From Rutidosis leptorrhynchoides (taxonomy: Eukaryota; Streptophyta; Magnoliopsida; Asterales; Asteraceae): a stretch of DNA of 64,000 nt. The translations under genes and the position numbers were made by a program. Positions 47,453-59,968 of the stretch are shown here, piece by piece. The notes under the pieces were generated by a model. It worked only from the letters and a program-made list of their open reading frames with translations. It had not been told where the DNA came from and did no database searches. Position 1 is the stretch's first letter. Each line of letters opens with the position of its first letter. The stretch spans positions 132,014,001 through 132,078,000 of the forward strand of contig NC_092341.1 in NCBI RefSeq assembly GCF_046630445.1. The letters are read 5' to 3'.

Positions 47453-49018
47453 GTGGTCTTTGTGGTTTATTTCAAATTTCATGTCGCATTCCTTTATTTT
47501 TTTCGACATGGGTGATCACCGTAATTTTAAAATGTTGTGTATGTAGGTGATCCCTATTAATTTCTCCATTGTAACCATACACGTTAAACACACTCAAATA
47601 CTCTGTCAAAGCTCTTGGTCTGAACCACCGCCAACAACGAACAAGATAACGACATCAATGATTCATCCGATTGCGTCAGAGAAGGTGAAAAAAAGTTTGC
47701 AAATCGTGGTTGTCTTTGTCCGTTAATGTTTCATTGGATTCATCCGTCTATGTTACCCAATTGTCACTAACAAATAAGGTGTATTAGCTCAATTATTGAC
47801 TTGTCTAATTATTCCGACACCGCAAGGGAAAACGAAACCGGAAATGGCAAATATAGGGTTGGATGATTTGATAATAATGGATGAAATTAGTAAATGAAGA
47901 AATCAATTTTAGTTAAATTTTGGTTTTAATGAGGTTTAAGGGCACTCGCGCGTTGTTGCGAGTGTGGTGTTATGTTTTTTATAAAGCTTTTTTTGGTTGC
48001 GTTTGTGATCTTGTTAGCATATTTAACTTAAATTATCCGTGTTTTGTAGTATTAATTGGTCATTGCTTTAACATTATATGTTTGCGTTTTGCAGTTAAAA
48101 TTCGTTTCGAGCAAAAATGTTCACTATTATTTTAATAATTTAAAATTACAATACACATATCAATTATTGATATAAAACTTAACACTTATCTTTTCTTAAA
48201 TTTTTTATAAAAAGAGAAAAATCGCAAGCATAATATAACTAAAAGAAGAAATGAAAAAATTAAAATGAAAAAATAACGATAAGATTATTGTTAAAGAAAA
48301 TGTTATTTATTTGTTTGAAAATAATAATGAAAAAAAATGAGAAAAAAGAGCAATAAAGAAAGATAAATAAAAAAGGTGAAAAAGAAAAATAAGAATTTTG
48401 TTAAAGAAAATGTTATTTATTTATTTTGAAAATAATAATGAAAAAAAGAGAAATAAAGAAGGTGGAAAATAATATACTTTATAAAAAAAAAGAAAAAGAA
48501 AAAAGCTGGCGTAGTTGGGATATGAACTCGTGATAATCCGGAAAGAAACATAGCAACCAACCAGCTACGTTGGTATCTCATATATTTTTAGTTACGCAAA
48601 TATTTTTATCTTTATATAACGTGTAAAAATGCCGGAAACTTTTTACCAGTGCTTATGAACAGTACTTTATGTTTTATAAGGTTAATTTGAATTTGATTTT
48701 TATTTGATGAAATTGTTTGAAGGTTTAAAAATCAGGGTTTCTGAATTTGAGTAAGGATGAAGATGGAGAGATGAACGAGAATGATTCGGGGATGAAATTA
48801 TCCTCATGTGCAATGCACATGTCATAATTTAACGGAGCTTTTTAACACTCATTTGGACAGGAATCATTCACGCGACATTTTTATTTTTATTTTTTATTTT
48901 TGGAAAAACAGAGATCACTCAGGCAATATTTTAAAAGTATGGTGACCACCCACGTAAGAAAAAAAAAATATATTTACAGGGACACAACATAAAATTTACG
49001 GTAAACCCCATGGGCCAC
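47453..49018. mobile_element. Mutator-like element with terminal inverted repeats of about 100 bp, no transposase
   Basis: The left end (from GTGGTCTTTGTGGTTTA, 47,453 to about 47,556) and the inverted right end (from GTGGCCCATGGGGTTTA, 49,018 back to about 48,905) align over roughly 100 bp, including GGGTGRTCACC and TTTTAAAATRTTG cores. Long inverted repeats with GGTTTA phrases are typical of plant Mutator-like elements. A 9-bp target duplication was not found. The 1.35-kb interior is AT-rich with no clear gene. It contains a short hairpin CACTCGC...GCGAGTG near 47,942 and purine-rich stretches at 48,190-48,510. Confidence 0.55.
48500..48582 (-). repeat. tRNA-like SINE head or tRNA pseudogene
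   Basis: On the minus strand TAGCTGGTTGGTT (48,567-48,555) fits the RNA polymerase III A box, and GAGTTCATATCCC (48,529-48,517) fits the B box with normal spacing. No matching acceptor stem is evident, and a T/C-rich tract follows, so a SINE fragment is more likely than a working tRNA gene. Confidence 0.5.
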
Positions 49019-49304
49019 CTACATAATTTTTCTATTGTTATGTTATTATATTAGCACAACAAATGTCTCGATCATTTGCATATATTTTGTTTATAGGTGT
49101 GAACTTATCATTACATATGTAGTAAATCTTTTGACCTGTGTGAACGTATGAACATTATCATTATCATTAATCTAATATGCATATGTGAACAACGCAATAC
49201 ATGTGAACAATGCAATACATGTGAGAGCAAAACATTTGTAGAATTTTTTGAGTATAAACCATTACAATTTATATGTGCCCATATGGACTATATGAACAAT
49301 CATA

Positions 49305-51719
49305 TGTAACATCCCGCATTTTTCCGTTAAAATATGTTAATACCCGTCTTTTTATTTTATATAATACTCTTCGTATCTAGATTCGTATCTTCCGTTAGCT
49401 AGCATTCTTAATATTTTTGTTATTTAATTATAACATCTCTCGTTTATTCTAGCGTTTTAAAATAATTCGTTTGGTTAATTCACGCACCTGCTTTAAGCTC
49501 GAGGGACCAAAGTTGCCAAGGGGCCTAACTAGTTGACTAGGTCAACTAGTCAAACCCCACCTTCCACCACTCATTCATTTCATCTTCAACCTCCCTTTTT
49601 CTCTCTAGCTACCAAAACTCCATTTTCATCATCATCACTAAATCATCATCTAAATCATTTCTAGGAAGCTTGCTACAAAACAAATTATATATTTGGAATC
49701 CTTGCAACTTCCTCTTCGATTCCATACCAACTTTATCTTGTTTGGGTAACTTTCTAAAAACACTAAATTTCTTGTTCTTGATCTTTTAAACTTAAAAGTG
49801 TGTTAATTAGTGTCTATGGCTCAAGTCTAACATGAATATATGATTTGTATGCTCGATCTTGTTGTTTTAGCGTAACTAGCTTGAACTTGAAAATGGGTGT
49901 GTTTAATCTTGAGTTTTAGATGCTTAAATGTTGTTAGATGTTAAAAGTGCATGTATTAAATGTGTTACTAACATCACTAGCTTCAATTTAATTTGGTATG
50001 TAGGTTGACTTAGAAAGACTCCAATAACATGATTGATGAGTTTATTATTTTTGGTTAGGCTTTGGTAGCCTTAAATGTAAATTTTGATGCATTAAATGCT
50101 TTGTGATGTTGTTTGTAAGTGTTTAGTAGTATTGTATGCATAATTACCTACGAAGTATTATATGTGTGTGTTAAGTTCCCGGATTATCAATTGCATTTAT
50201 GAACTTGAAACATTAAATGGTGAGCATTAAATGATCATTCGACGAGAATTTAGTTATCGTAAATGTTGGATTTGGTTGAATAAATGTGTTTAATTGTATT
50301 CCTCGTTAAATTACCTTTTCAACGATATAAGATGCGTGTTTTGAGTGTTTACGGTTCATAAATTGTGTTTGAATGAAGTTTGGTTCGAGTTGAATACTTG
50401 AAAACAGCCCAAAATTTCTGTCAGGCATACGGAGCGGCGCACAGATTCCTGAGCGGAGCGCCGAATGCCTACAAAGTGGTGCCGAGGCTTTGCCTTGAAA
50501 TGGAGCGGCGCGCCACGAATCTGAGTGGCGCGCCCTTTGCCTGTTGTCCAAAAAGTCTCATTTACGTTTAATTCTAACTATGCTACGCACCTCCGATTAA
50601 CATGAAACTTGGCCAACATGCTTATATATGATTTCTCATCATGGAAAAATTGTCGGATACCCGACCCGACCCCGTTGACTTTGACTTTGACCAAGTTTGA
50701 CTTTTAGTCAAACTTAACCAAACACTTATGCAATCATTCTAACGTGCTTTTATACTTGTATCTTGCATGAAACTTGACAAAGTGATTCACATGCTATATA
50801 ATTGAGTCGTAACGAGCCATAGGACTAATTGAACAACTTTGACCAACCGTGTTTACCGTTATTGATACAACCTACTTGTTTAGGTCAAGACTAGCAGTCG
50901 TTCTTGCACACGTTTACTTGTGAAGTACTTTTATATTCTTGCACTTAAGGTGAGATCATAGTCCTACTTTTACTCTTTTAAACTTACATTTGGGATGAGA
51001 AAACATAAACGTTTTGTTTTACAAGGTGAACACAGTACGAAAATAAACATTCTACGTGCGAGTTAGAACAAAAATCCTCAATTCGATTATCATTAGTTAC
51101 ATTTGCCGGGTGTAAGCGAAAACTTATGTTGTATGGCCATATGGGTTTGACAAAACCTCATTCGGACGGTTCGCTACCGTTATTCGGATGAAATATATTT
51201 TCGAGAATAAAGTGTAGGTTCTAACACTATGTGATGGGGTAACGTTAGTTAAGCCTTGATAATTGGGTGCTCGTGATAACAATTTTTAGAATGATTTTAC
51301 TATTACTTCAACGTTATAAATCTCGTGGTTCAACTTACTTACTTACTTACGTACTCACTTACTAAACCTATGATTTCACCAACATTTTCGTTGACAGATT
51401 TTCTATGTTTTTCTCAGGTCCTTGAACGATATGTGTTACATGCTTCCGCACTCTATTTTTGATACTTGCTTGGATGTCGAGTATACTTGCATACATGGAG
51501 CGTCTTTTGACTTTACATTAAATTGTGTCGTATAGGTTTCATTTGTACTTAAAAACGTTGTATCGTATTAGTTGTTGAACTACTTTTTAAACTTTGAAAC
51601 ATCTTTACATATAAAATGAATGCGACATATTTTGGTCAAACGTTTTTTAAAGACTTATGACCACGTAACGGGACCTAAGTAGACGGTGCCGTCAATGACG
51701 ATTTTTTCGGGTCGCTACA
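49305..51719 (+). repeat. 5' LTR of element E
   Basis: It starts TGTAACATCCCGC and ends TCGGGTCGCTACA, followed directly by ATGGTATCAGAGTGTTGG. It carries a pyrimidine-rich leader start (about 49,575-49,620), a block with paired GC-rich boxes (50,402-50,550), a cluster of small inverted repeats (51,110-51,250), and the block CACCAACATTTTCGTTGAC near 51,380 that is shared with A-family LTRs. The 3' partner lies outside the window. Confidence 0.85.
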
Positions 51720-52143
51720 TATGGTATCAGAGTGTTGGTTGTAGGGATTTAGAGTTCATTGGTATCAACCCCGAGTCATAGGGTACATTAGTGAGTCTAG
51801 ACTACAACCGGCATATAGACTTGAAGTAGGACTTGCTTGACTACTTGTACATTTATACTTGAACTCTCCTATTCGTATCTAACTCTTATTTTGTCTTAAT
51901 CTCATGTTGGTTAATTTGATTGACACGCCATCTTGACCTTATGAGATAATGTCGAATGCACACATGAATTAGGGTAATATAATTTCCGGGATTATATTAC
52001 GTTAACTCATATGGACGTTCCGACATTATAACATAAAGAATTTAGGACGAGTCAAGGAAAAATTTTCTTTCTATCTTTATTCCATATCACGATTAGTATT
52101 ATTGAGAATACTAATCAATGATATTCTTACGTTTTCAAGGAAC

Positions 52144-52839
52144 AATGGCTCACCGAGGTCAACACAACACTCCTCCCGAAACTCTCGAACGAGCTCTTCA
52201 ACGAATGATAGCCACCGGCGAGGATGCAGCCATGGCCGGTCACTCCTCCAACAACAATAACAACAACACTAACCGTGGAGCCAATAATTCAAACGAGGGG
52301 TGCTCCTACAAGAACTTCATGTGGTGCAAACGTCCCACTTTCGATGGAACCAGGGGACTGGTTTCTCTCACCCGATGGTTTGAACAAATGGAAGCCATTT
52401 TTAGCATAAGCGGTTGTCGGGACCAAGATAAGGTTAAGTTTTCCACCCTCACTTTCGCCGGTATTGTTCTCTCATGGTGGAACACGTATGTACAATCTGT
52501 GGGTACCGATGAAGCCCACAAACTCTCTTGGACCGAATTAAGAGAAAGAATAATCAACGAATACTTCCCGCGCGAAGAGACTCGTAGGCTCGAACAGGGA
52601 CTAAGAAATTTAAAAACGGTTCGGAATGACCTCGAAGCTTACAATCAACGGTTTGCTGAACTAGCGTTAATATGTCCAAACCTCATGACTCCCGAGTCCC
52701 TAAGAGTTGAACTTTACATGGATGGCCTCCCTAAGAGCATTCGACACGGGGTAATGTCATCCAAACCTGCTAACCTACAAGAGGCTTTAACGATGGCCCA
52801 CAAATTTATAGAAACGGTGGATGAAATTGAAGCGCCGGC
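52144..52839 (+). pseudogene. gag of element E, first part
   Basis: It begins MAHRGQHNTPPETLERALQ. It has the Gag core patterns CKRPTFDGTRGLVSLTRWF, FAGIVLSWWNTY and YNQRFAELALICPN. The frame is still clear up to the hAT-like insertion at 52,840, where the target GCGCCGGC is duplicated. The rest of Gag (zinc-knuckle part) resumes at 62,373. It is a fossil. Confidence 0.8.
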
Positions 52840-52955
52840 CAAGGTTGGAGATCTCGGATCTCGGGAAGATCTCGTTTGGACATTTTTTGGGAGATCTCGG
52901 CATCTCGAAAATATCTCGGAGAGATCTCGGATGTTGACTTACGTTGACTTTTTAG

Positions 52956-55019
52956 TATATGACCCAAATATTTGTTGTGTACATAAACGTAATTAAGATA
53001 CTTGAAGTGGGGTTTTGTTGTACATATTCAAAAAGGGGACAGATTCTGATCTGGGGGATCTGCGCGCCGCACAGGTATATGGCGCGCCGCGCAATTTGCT
53101 GTGACAGCTCACCCTTCTCTTTTAAATTAGATATTTTGAGGGCAATTTTGTAAAATCACTTGGGATCCGACTTTAAGGCTTTGGATCAGTTTTTGGAGCC
53201 TCATTAACTCCATTTCCATCTACCTCAACCTCATCCATTCAATTTTTGGAAAGAGAGAGTTTTCTAGAGTGAGAGAGCTCAAAACAAAGAAGAAGAAGGT
53301 TGAATCGGGTCTAAGTGCAAGCATTAAAGTTGTTCATCTTTCCTTTAGCTACGTTTTGGTGGTAGTGGTATGCTCTAATCTTGATTTCTTGATTTTAATT
53401 TGATTAAGGGGTAGGGTTTGGGGAAAGTGATGAACTTAAAACCCATTTGTTAGTAAATTGGGTGTTTTTGGGTGAATTTGGGTCATGAAGACCTAAAGAT
53501 GACTAACCTAGGGTTTTCAAGTATTAATTGATGTTTGAGAGCTTAAATTTGTTAGTTAGTTACTAGCACACCTATATCTAAGTAAATGGGTGTTGTGTGG
53601 GTTAGCGGATGACCCAAAATGGGTATGTTGACTTTAAAATGGTCAAATGGGTCATAATGGACCTAAGTTGGTTAATGGTTGTGAAAGATGCATAAACTTT
53701 GTATTGAAATGTGTTTTAAACCTATCTTGGCTAATTTTAGGGTTTTGGTGTAAGATAACCCAATTTTAGGGTTAAGGGTGCAAATGGGTCGAAATTGCAC
53801 CTTGGGTCAAAATGGCACTAGAATGAAGTTAGTGGTTGACCACCTTGAATGAATGATTGATATGTGCATAATGTAATAGGTGCGTTACATTGAAGTTGAA
53901 AGCTCGGTTATCTCTCACCAAGACTTTGAGGTGAGTGGAATATCTATATATGTATGTATATGATTTACGTGCCGTATTAATGGTGTCACATAGCCGTTTT
54001 GTGACCATAGTTGTGAGACATAGCCGTTTTTGTCCACGTTTAATATGTATGCACATAACCGTGTTTGTGCATATAGTGGCGAGTAATAGCCGTGTTTTAC
54101 TCCCACGATGTTATCCGTATTATTTGTGTACATAGCCGTGTTTGTGTACATGATTGTGAGTAATAGCCGTGTTTTACTCACATATTGATCAAGTGATGCC
54201 ATAGCCGTTTTTGGAACACCTCGGGGGTTAGTATACCATAGCCGTGTTTGGGAGCTAACGGTTGTTATGAACATCGATGACTTGTTTCGCGAAGTCATTT
54301 CCTTGCGAAGAACTTGGTTAACCATGGTTTATAGTTGTTGACGTTAGCATTTAATTATTATTATGAATATTATCCTATTGATGTTGCTAGTTGTACGAAT
54401 TGACGATACTAGCTTGTTTATTGAGAAGTTATGCGTTTGTATGCGTTATATGATATCGTAGATGCGAGTAGGTAAGTCTTATATGCATGTATATATTCAT
54501 TCTACTCATTAAGCGTTATCTTACCCTCTCGTTGTTTACTATTTTATAGGTTCCGGCGTGGATAAGGGTAAGGGCATATGGTTGGATTAGAGATCCCGCT
54601 TATTGTTAGGGGACGTTTTTGGAATTGATAGCTTTTGGAGTTTGACCAAGACTTGGGTAGTTTAATCCCAAACACCATGCTCATCATGTCGTTTGGTACT
54701 TAAACTTTTTGGTGGTCAAAACTCATGTTTTGTATTAAACTTGTAATTTGGGTCATGTGGGCCCCGCTTCGTAAAACTTATTTTATTAATGGAATGTGTT
54801 AGTTTTACATATATGAATATGTTGTGAAAAACGTTTTGCCTAAATACATCAGGAAGTGGTCAAACATTTTCGCGTTTTTGACTTCTGGGGACAGCAGGCT
54901 GCCCAGGTCATTCTGCGCGCCGCGCAAATGCCTGGCGCGCCGCGCCATAAGCTGTTCCAACAAAATTTTTTTATGATATTTTTAGGCGGGTTGTTCATGG
55001 TTTGGTTTGGGTTGTTACA
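52956..55019 (+). repeat. 5' LTR of element B
   Basis: It is matched along its length by 59,984-62,081. The start TATATGACCC corresponds to TGTAAGACCC in the 3' copy and was set by the TTTAG duplication. It holds paired GC-rich boxes near both ends (53,060-53,100 and 54,915-54,950) and a hairpin array at 53,983-54,259. Confidence 0.92.
53983..54259 (+). repeat. Array of eight hairpins with a constant loop in the 5' LTR of element B
   Basis: Eight copies of the 10-nt core TAGCCGTGTT (variants TAGCCGTTTT, TAACCGTGTT) each sit between complementary arms that differ from unit to unit: GTCAC/GTGAC (53,985; 54,001), GACA/TGTC, TATGCACA/TGTGCATA (54,048; 54,066), GAGTAA/TTACTC plus GTGG/CCAC (54,076-54,106), GTACA/TGTAC (54,128; 54,145), TGTGAGTAA/TTACTCACA (54,155; 54,174), CCA/TGG plus GTG/CAC, and GTTAG/CTAAC plus CCA/TGG (54,227-54,259). 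Conserved loop with varied but paired arms suggests a structured RNA or a structured DNA repeat. The function is unknown. Confidence 0.75.
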
Positions 55020-55021
55020 AG

Positions 55022-55033
55022 TGGTATCAGAGC
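55022..55033 (+). other. Primer-binding site of element B
   Basis: TGGTATCAGAGC, two bases behind the LTR, is the standard site complementary to the 3' end of initiator-methionine tRNA in plant Ty3/gypsy elements. Confidence 0.88.
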
Positions 55034-55400
55034 ATGGTGTAAGGGATTTAGGCGACTTGAGATAGGTGCCTAGACTTAGACTTTATTGTGTGTGCGCTTT
55101 ATGCGGGACTTGTAGGACTTTGGGTTGGAACGGGAATTGCTAGTGCAAGTGTTTATGTGAATTAACCTTGCACTAACTGTTTTGTGTTGTTTTAGCAATA
55201 ATCAAGCGAGATAGACGTTGTACTAGCGAATTAATGCGACGTGATCGCGTAACAATGATTAGCTACCATTGTTACGAGTTCAAATCGTGTCGAACAAGCG
55301 ATGTACGAAGATTGTTGAGCGAGATGAGGCGGTGTGGTGTATATGTATATATATGTGTCATGTCTTTTGTTCCGTTGTTTAATCTTTTCCGTTTTATAGA

Positions 55401-56570
55401 ATGAAGATGAGAAACGGACACGACACTGAACATGATAACGGAGGTACGAGTGAGGACGCCGAGTTCACGGCCAAGGTTGAGGCCATCTTTAAAAAGCATA
55501 AGGCGGAATTTCTTGTGGATGTCCGAAAGGTCTTCCAAGATTCGGTCGATGGGCAAGTGACCGATTTGATAAATGAACGAATGAAGGCTACTATCGAAGA
55601 AACACTTGATGCTAGAAATATTTATCCTCGTGGTGAAGGAGGTGAAGGAAGGCGGGACTTCCATTATAAAAATTTCAAGGATGCTCAACCCCCGATGTTT
55701 AATGGGGTGCGAGATCCTTTAAAGAGTACATGTTGGATCTCCGATATAGAGGGAGCTTTCCGTACCGCGGAATGTCCTCTCGAGAAGAAGGCGAGGTATG
55801 GTTCTAGTATGTTGCGGGAAGAAGCTAAGTTGTGGTGGGATGATAAAATCAACTTATATGGTGAAGAGCAATGCATGAGTTTGACGTGGGAGGAGTTTAA
55901 GAAGGAATTTTTCAAAGAATACCGAACTTCGAAGCTAAGTTGTGGTGGGATGATAAAATCAACTTATATGGTGAAGAGCAATGCATGAGTTTGACGTGGG
56001 AGGAGTTTAAGAAGGAATTTTTCAAAGAATACCGAACTTCTTCCGATCTCGATAGAATCCGGGACGAGTTGCACCATTTACAACAAGGTTCAATGGACTT
56101 GGTTACTCTCAAGTCTACCTTCTTGGCAAAGACTCGTTTTTGCCCGGAATATGTTGGTGATGATCACAAGCTAATGAAGGATTTCTACCGTACTTTGAAT
56201 GATGAGTTCAAGGGTAAGATTAGTCGGGGTATGGCTAAGTTCTTTGAAGAGTTATTTGAATTGGCTCGGGGTTTTGAGCCGGAGGTTCCAAGAAAGAGTG
56301 ATTTCACTTTTTCCAAAAGAAAGTTTGAAGGTTCTAGTCATTCTAACTTTTCAAACAAGAAAAACAAGAACAAGAAGGGGTCCGAAAGCGTCGAAAGTGT
56401 GAAGAAGGGTGGTTCAAATACTTTTACGCCTACTTGTTATAGTTGTGGGAAGCCGGGTCATTACGCCCGTGATTGTTTGACCAAGTCAGTCACGTGTTTT
56501 AATTGTGGTAAAGAGGGGCACAAGAGGCCGGAATGTCCCGATTTGAATAACGATCATGTCAAGAAGTTAG
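55401..56570 (+). pseudogene. gag of element B
   Basis: It begins MKMRNGHDTEHDNGG. Core patterns include PPMFNGVRDPLKSTCWISDI and [15 protein letters not shown], with two zinc knuckles [14 protein letters not shown] and [14 protein letters not shown] at about 56,438-56,535. The region is broken and is listed as a fossil. Confidence 0.85.
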
Positions 56571-56599
56571 AAAAGGAGGGGGGCACGGCTAGGGGTCGC

Positions 56600-59500
56600 A
56601 ACTACTTGATGACCAATGATGAAGCAAAACAATCCAACGAAGTCGTGTCAGGTACTTTTATGGTTAACTCTAATCCGGCAAGGATTCTTTTTGATAGCGG
56701 TGCAAATTTGTCGTTTGTGTCTCCAAAATTTGTGCCTAAACTTAATAGACCGTTAGCTAAGTTAAGTCGTCCGGTAGAAGACGAAATAGCGGACGGCAAG
56801 ACGGTGCTAGTGGTTGATGTGTGTAAGAATTGTGATGTTGTGTTTGGTGCCGAAAACTTTAAAATTGATCTCATCCCTATGACTTTGGGTGATTTTGATA
56901 TCGTTGTTGGTATGGATTGGCTCGATCGTAATAGAGCCGATATTGCATGCCATGAAAAATCTATCCGTGTGAAGACCCCTAGTGGGGGAGAGTTAATTAT
57001 TCATGGCGATAAGCGTAGGAGACTTGTGCTGATATGTTCTTTTGCACGGGCACGTCGTTTCCTTGTTAGTGGTGACATGGCTTTTCTTGCTCATGTTGTT
57101 GATAATCGTGATGAGCCACCACCCATTCGTGAAATTCCGGTGGTAAGTGAATTCGAAGACATTTTTTCGGACGAGTTACCGGGTGTTCCGGCGGAGAGAC
57201 AAGTAGAATTTCGCATTGAGTTGGTTCCGGGAGCTACTCCCATTGCTAAAACTCCTTATCGTTTAGCACCGACGGAAATGCAAGAGTTGTTAAATCAAAC
57301 CCAAGAGTTACTTGAAAAGGGTTTTATTCGACCGAGTGCTTCGCCATGGGGCGCACCGTTTTTATTCGTAAAGAAGAAAGATGGTAGCATGCGGATGTGC
57401 ATCGATTATCGGGAGTTGAATAAAGTGACGATCAAGAATCGTTATCCATTGCCTCGGATTGACGATTTGTTTGACCAACTCCAAGGTGCGACGCATTTCT
57501 CAAAGATTGACCTACGGTCCGGCTATCACCAAATGCGGGTCCGTGAGGAAGATATCTAGAAAACGGCTTTTCGAACGCGTTATGGGCATTTTGAATTCGT
57601 AGTTATGCCTTTTGGTCTTACGAATGCACCGGAGGCGTTCATGGATCTTATGAACCGAGTGTGCTAACCTATGTTGGACAAGTCGGTAATTGTATTCATC
57701 GACGATATACTTGTCTATTTGAAGAGTATGAACGAACATGAACGTCATTTGCGTGAAGTATTGAAGACGTTACGAAAGGAGAAGTTGTATGCTAAGTTCT
57801 CCAAATGTGAATTTTGGCTAAGGGAGGTTCAATTCCTTGGCCACATTGTGAACAAAGACGGTATTCAAGTAGATCCGGGGAAGATAGAAACGGTGAAGAG
57901 TTGGAGACAACCGACTACGCTTACAGAGGTTCGAAGTTTTCTCGAATTGGCCGGTTATTATCGTCGGTTTATCTAAGACTTTTCTAAGATCGCTTCTTCA
58001 TTGACGAAGTTGACAAGGAAGAACGCGAGATTTATGTGGGAGAACGAGCAAGAAATTGCTTTTCAATTGTTAAAAGAGAATTTGTGTCAAGCTCCGGTGT
58101 TAGTTTTGCCGGAAGGGGTGGAAGACATGACGGTTTATTGTGATGCTTCGCTAAATGGGCTCGAGTGTGTTCTAATGCAAAGAGGTAAAGTCATCGCTTA
58201 TGCCTCTCGAAAATTAAAGGAACATTAAACGAGATATCCGACTCACGATCTTGAGTTGGCGGCGGTGGTGCATGCGTTGAAAATTTGGCGCCATTACTTG
58301 TATGGTGTCAAGAGTACAATTTATTCGGATCATAAGAGTTTGAAACATCTCTTTAATCAACGAGATTTGAATTATCGTCAACGTAGGTGGATGGATGTGG
58401 TGAAAGATTATGATTGTGAAATACTTTATCATCCGGGCAAGGCGAATGTGGTCGCGGATGCGTTAAGTCGAAAGAGTCATCACCCGGCGTTACGATTGAG
58501 ATTGTTACGTATGATTATTACTAACGATTTTCTTGAAAAACTCGGGGTGACTCAAATAGAGGCATACGTTCACAACAAATATGTGGAATGAATTGTGTCG
58601 CAATCGGAATTCATTACTATGGGTTCGCGTGGGTTATTGTCTTTTCAAGGAAGGGTGTGGGTGCCTAAGATGGGTGATTATCGGTGGGTGCTACTTGATG
58701 AAGCACCTAAGTCAAAGTATTCCATTCATCTGGGCGCGACAAAAATGTACCATGATTTGAGGAAAGATTATGGGTGGCCGGGCACGAAACGTGATGTTGT
58801 GAAGTATGTTGAGCAATGCGTCACGTGTTTGCAAGTAAAAGCCGAACACCAAAAGCCGTATGGTAAGTTGCAACCATTGGAAATTCTGAAGTGGAAATGG
58901 GAGCACATTACCATGAATTTCATTACAAAGTTGTCTAAAACAGCGAGAACCCAATTTGATTCGATTTGGGTGATAGTTGATAGATTCACGAAAAGTGCTT
59001 TGTTTCTTCCCATTCGGGAAGCGATATCGTCGGAGACCTTGGCTAAGTTGTTCATCAAGGAAGTCGTCTCGACACGGTGTTCCTATATCTATTATTTCGG
59101 ATCGAGATACCCGCTTTACATCTCGGTTTTGGGAAAAGTTTCACGAAGATATGGGTACACAATTGAAATTGAGCACGGCGTATCATCCTCAAACGGACGA
59201 TCAAACCGAATGTACGAATCAAACATCGGAGGATATGTTACGGGCGTGTATTATTGATTTTGGTGGTACTTGTGAAGAGCACTTACCTTTGGTGAAATTC
59301 TCGTACAATAATAGTTATCATACTAGTATCGGGATGCCATCTTACGAGATGCTTTATGGGCGGAGGTGCCGAACTCCGATTTTTTGGGTTAAAATTGGTC
59401 AAAGAGAAATCGGGGGTACCGATTTAGTTTTAGAGACGAATAGCAAGATTGATATGATTTGGGATCATTTGAAAAAGGCTCAAGATAGACAAAAGTCGTA

Positions 59501-59930
59501 TGCCGATAAACGTAGGCGAATGATCGAATTTCAAGATGGTGACATGGTGATGCTTAAGGTAAGGCATTATTCGGTTTCAGAAACGGGGAAAGTTAGCTCC
59601 CCGGTTTATTGGGCCATTTAAGGTTTTAGCTCGTGTTGGTGAAGTCGCGTATCGTTTGGAATTACCCGAAGAGCTTGCGGGGATCCATAATACATTCCAT
59701 GTTTCCCATCTCCGCAAGTGTCTTGCGGATGATTCATCTTGGGTACCATTAGAGGAAATTGAGCTAAACAACAAGTTAGAATATATTGAGGAGCCGATTT
59801 CCATACTCGATGAGAAGGTCAAAAGGTTGAGAAATAAAGAAGTGAGGACTTTTAAAGTTCAATGGCGTCGGAGTAAAGGGTCCGAGTTTACGTGAGAGCC
59901 CAAAGAATTCGTTTTAGTTCATCTTCCTTC
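56600..59930 (+). pseudogene. pol of element B: protease, reverse transcriptase, RNase H, integrase, chromodomain
   Basis: In order: aspartic protease (about 56,640-56,930; [24 protein letters not shown]); reverse transcriptase (about 57,220-57,760; [38 protein letters not shown]); RNase H (about 58,080-58,470; [27 protein letters not shown]); integrase zinc-binding part (about 58,690-58,860) and core (about 58,900-59,330; IISDRDTRFTSRFW, TAYHPQTDDQTECT); and a chromodomain-like tail (about 59,780-59,920; [26 protein letters not shown]). This order is that of chromoviruses. Confidence 0.9.
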
Positions 59931-59968
59931 TTGTCATGCGGCTTGGATCGCGAGGACGCGCTCCGATT

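Noticed and set aside
48500-48582. Functional tRNA gene
   Set aside because: A and B boxes are visible on the minus strand, but no convincing acceptor or anticodon stem could be drawn, so it is listed as a SINE-like head only.
48801-48836. Palindrome CATGTGCAATGCACATG resembling a second Helitron 3' end
   Set aside because: No CTRR terminus follows within the usual 8-15 bases and no Helitron-type sequence lies upstream, so the hairpin alone is not enough.
53829-54325. Minus-strand frames of 75-136 codons in the LTR of B (and 60,857-61,410)
   Set aside because: They run across the hairpin array, and the repeat keeps them open. There is no known domain, and they lie antisense to the element.
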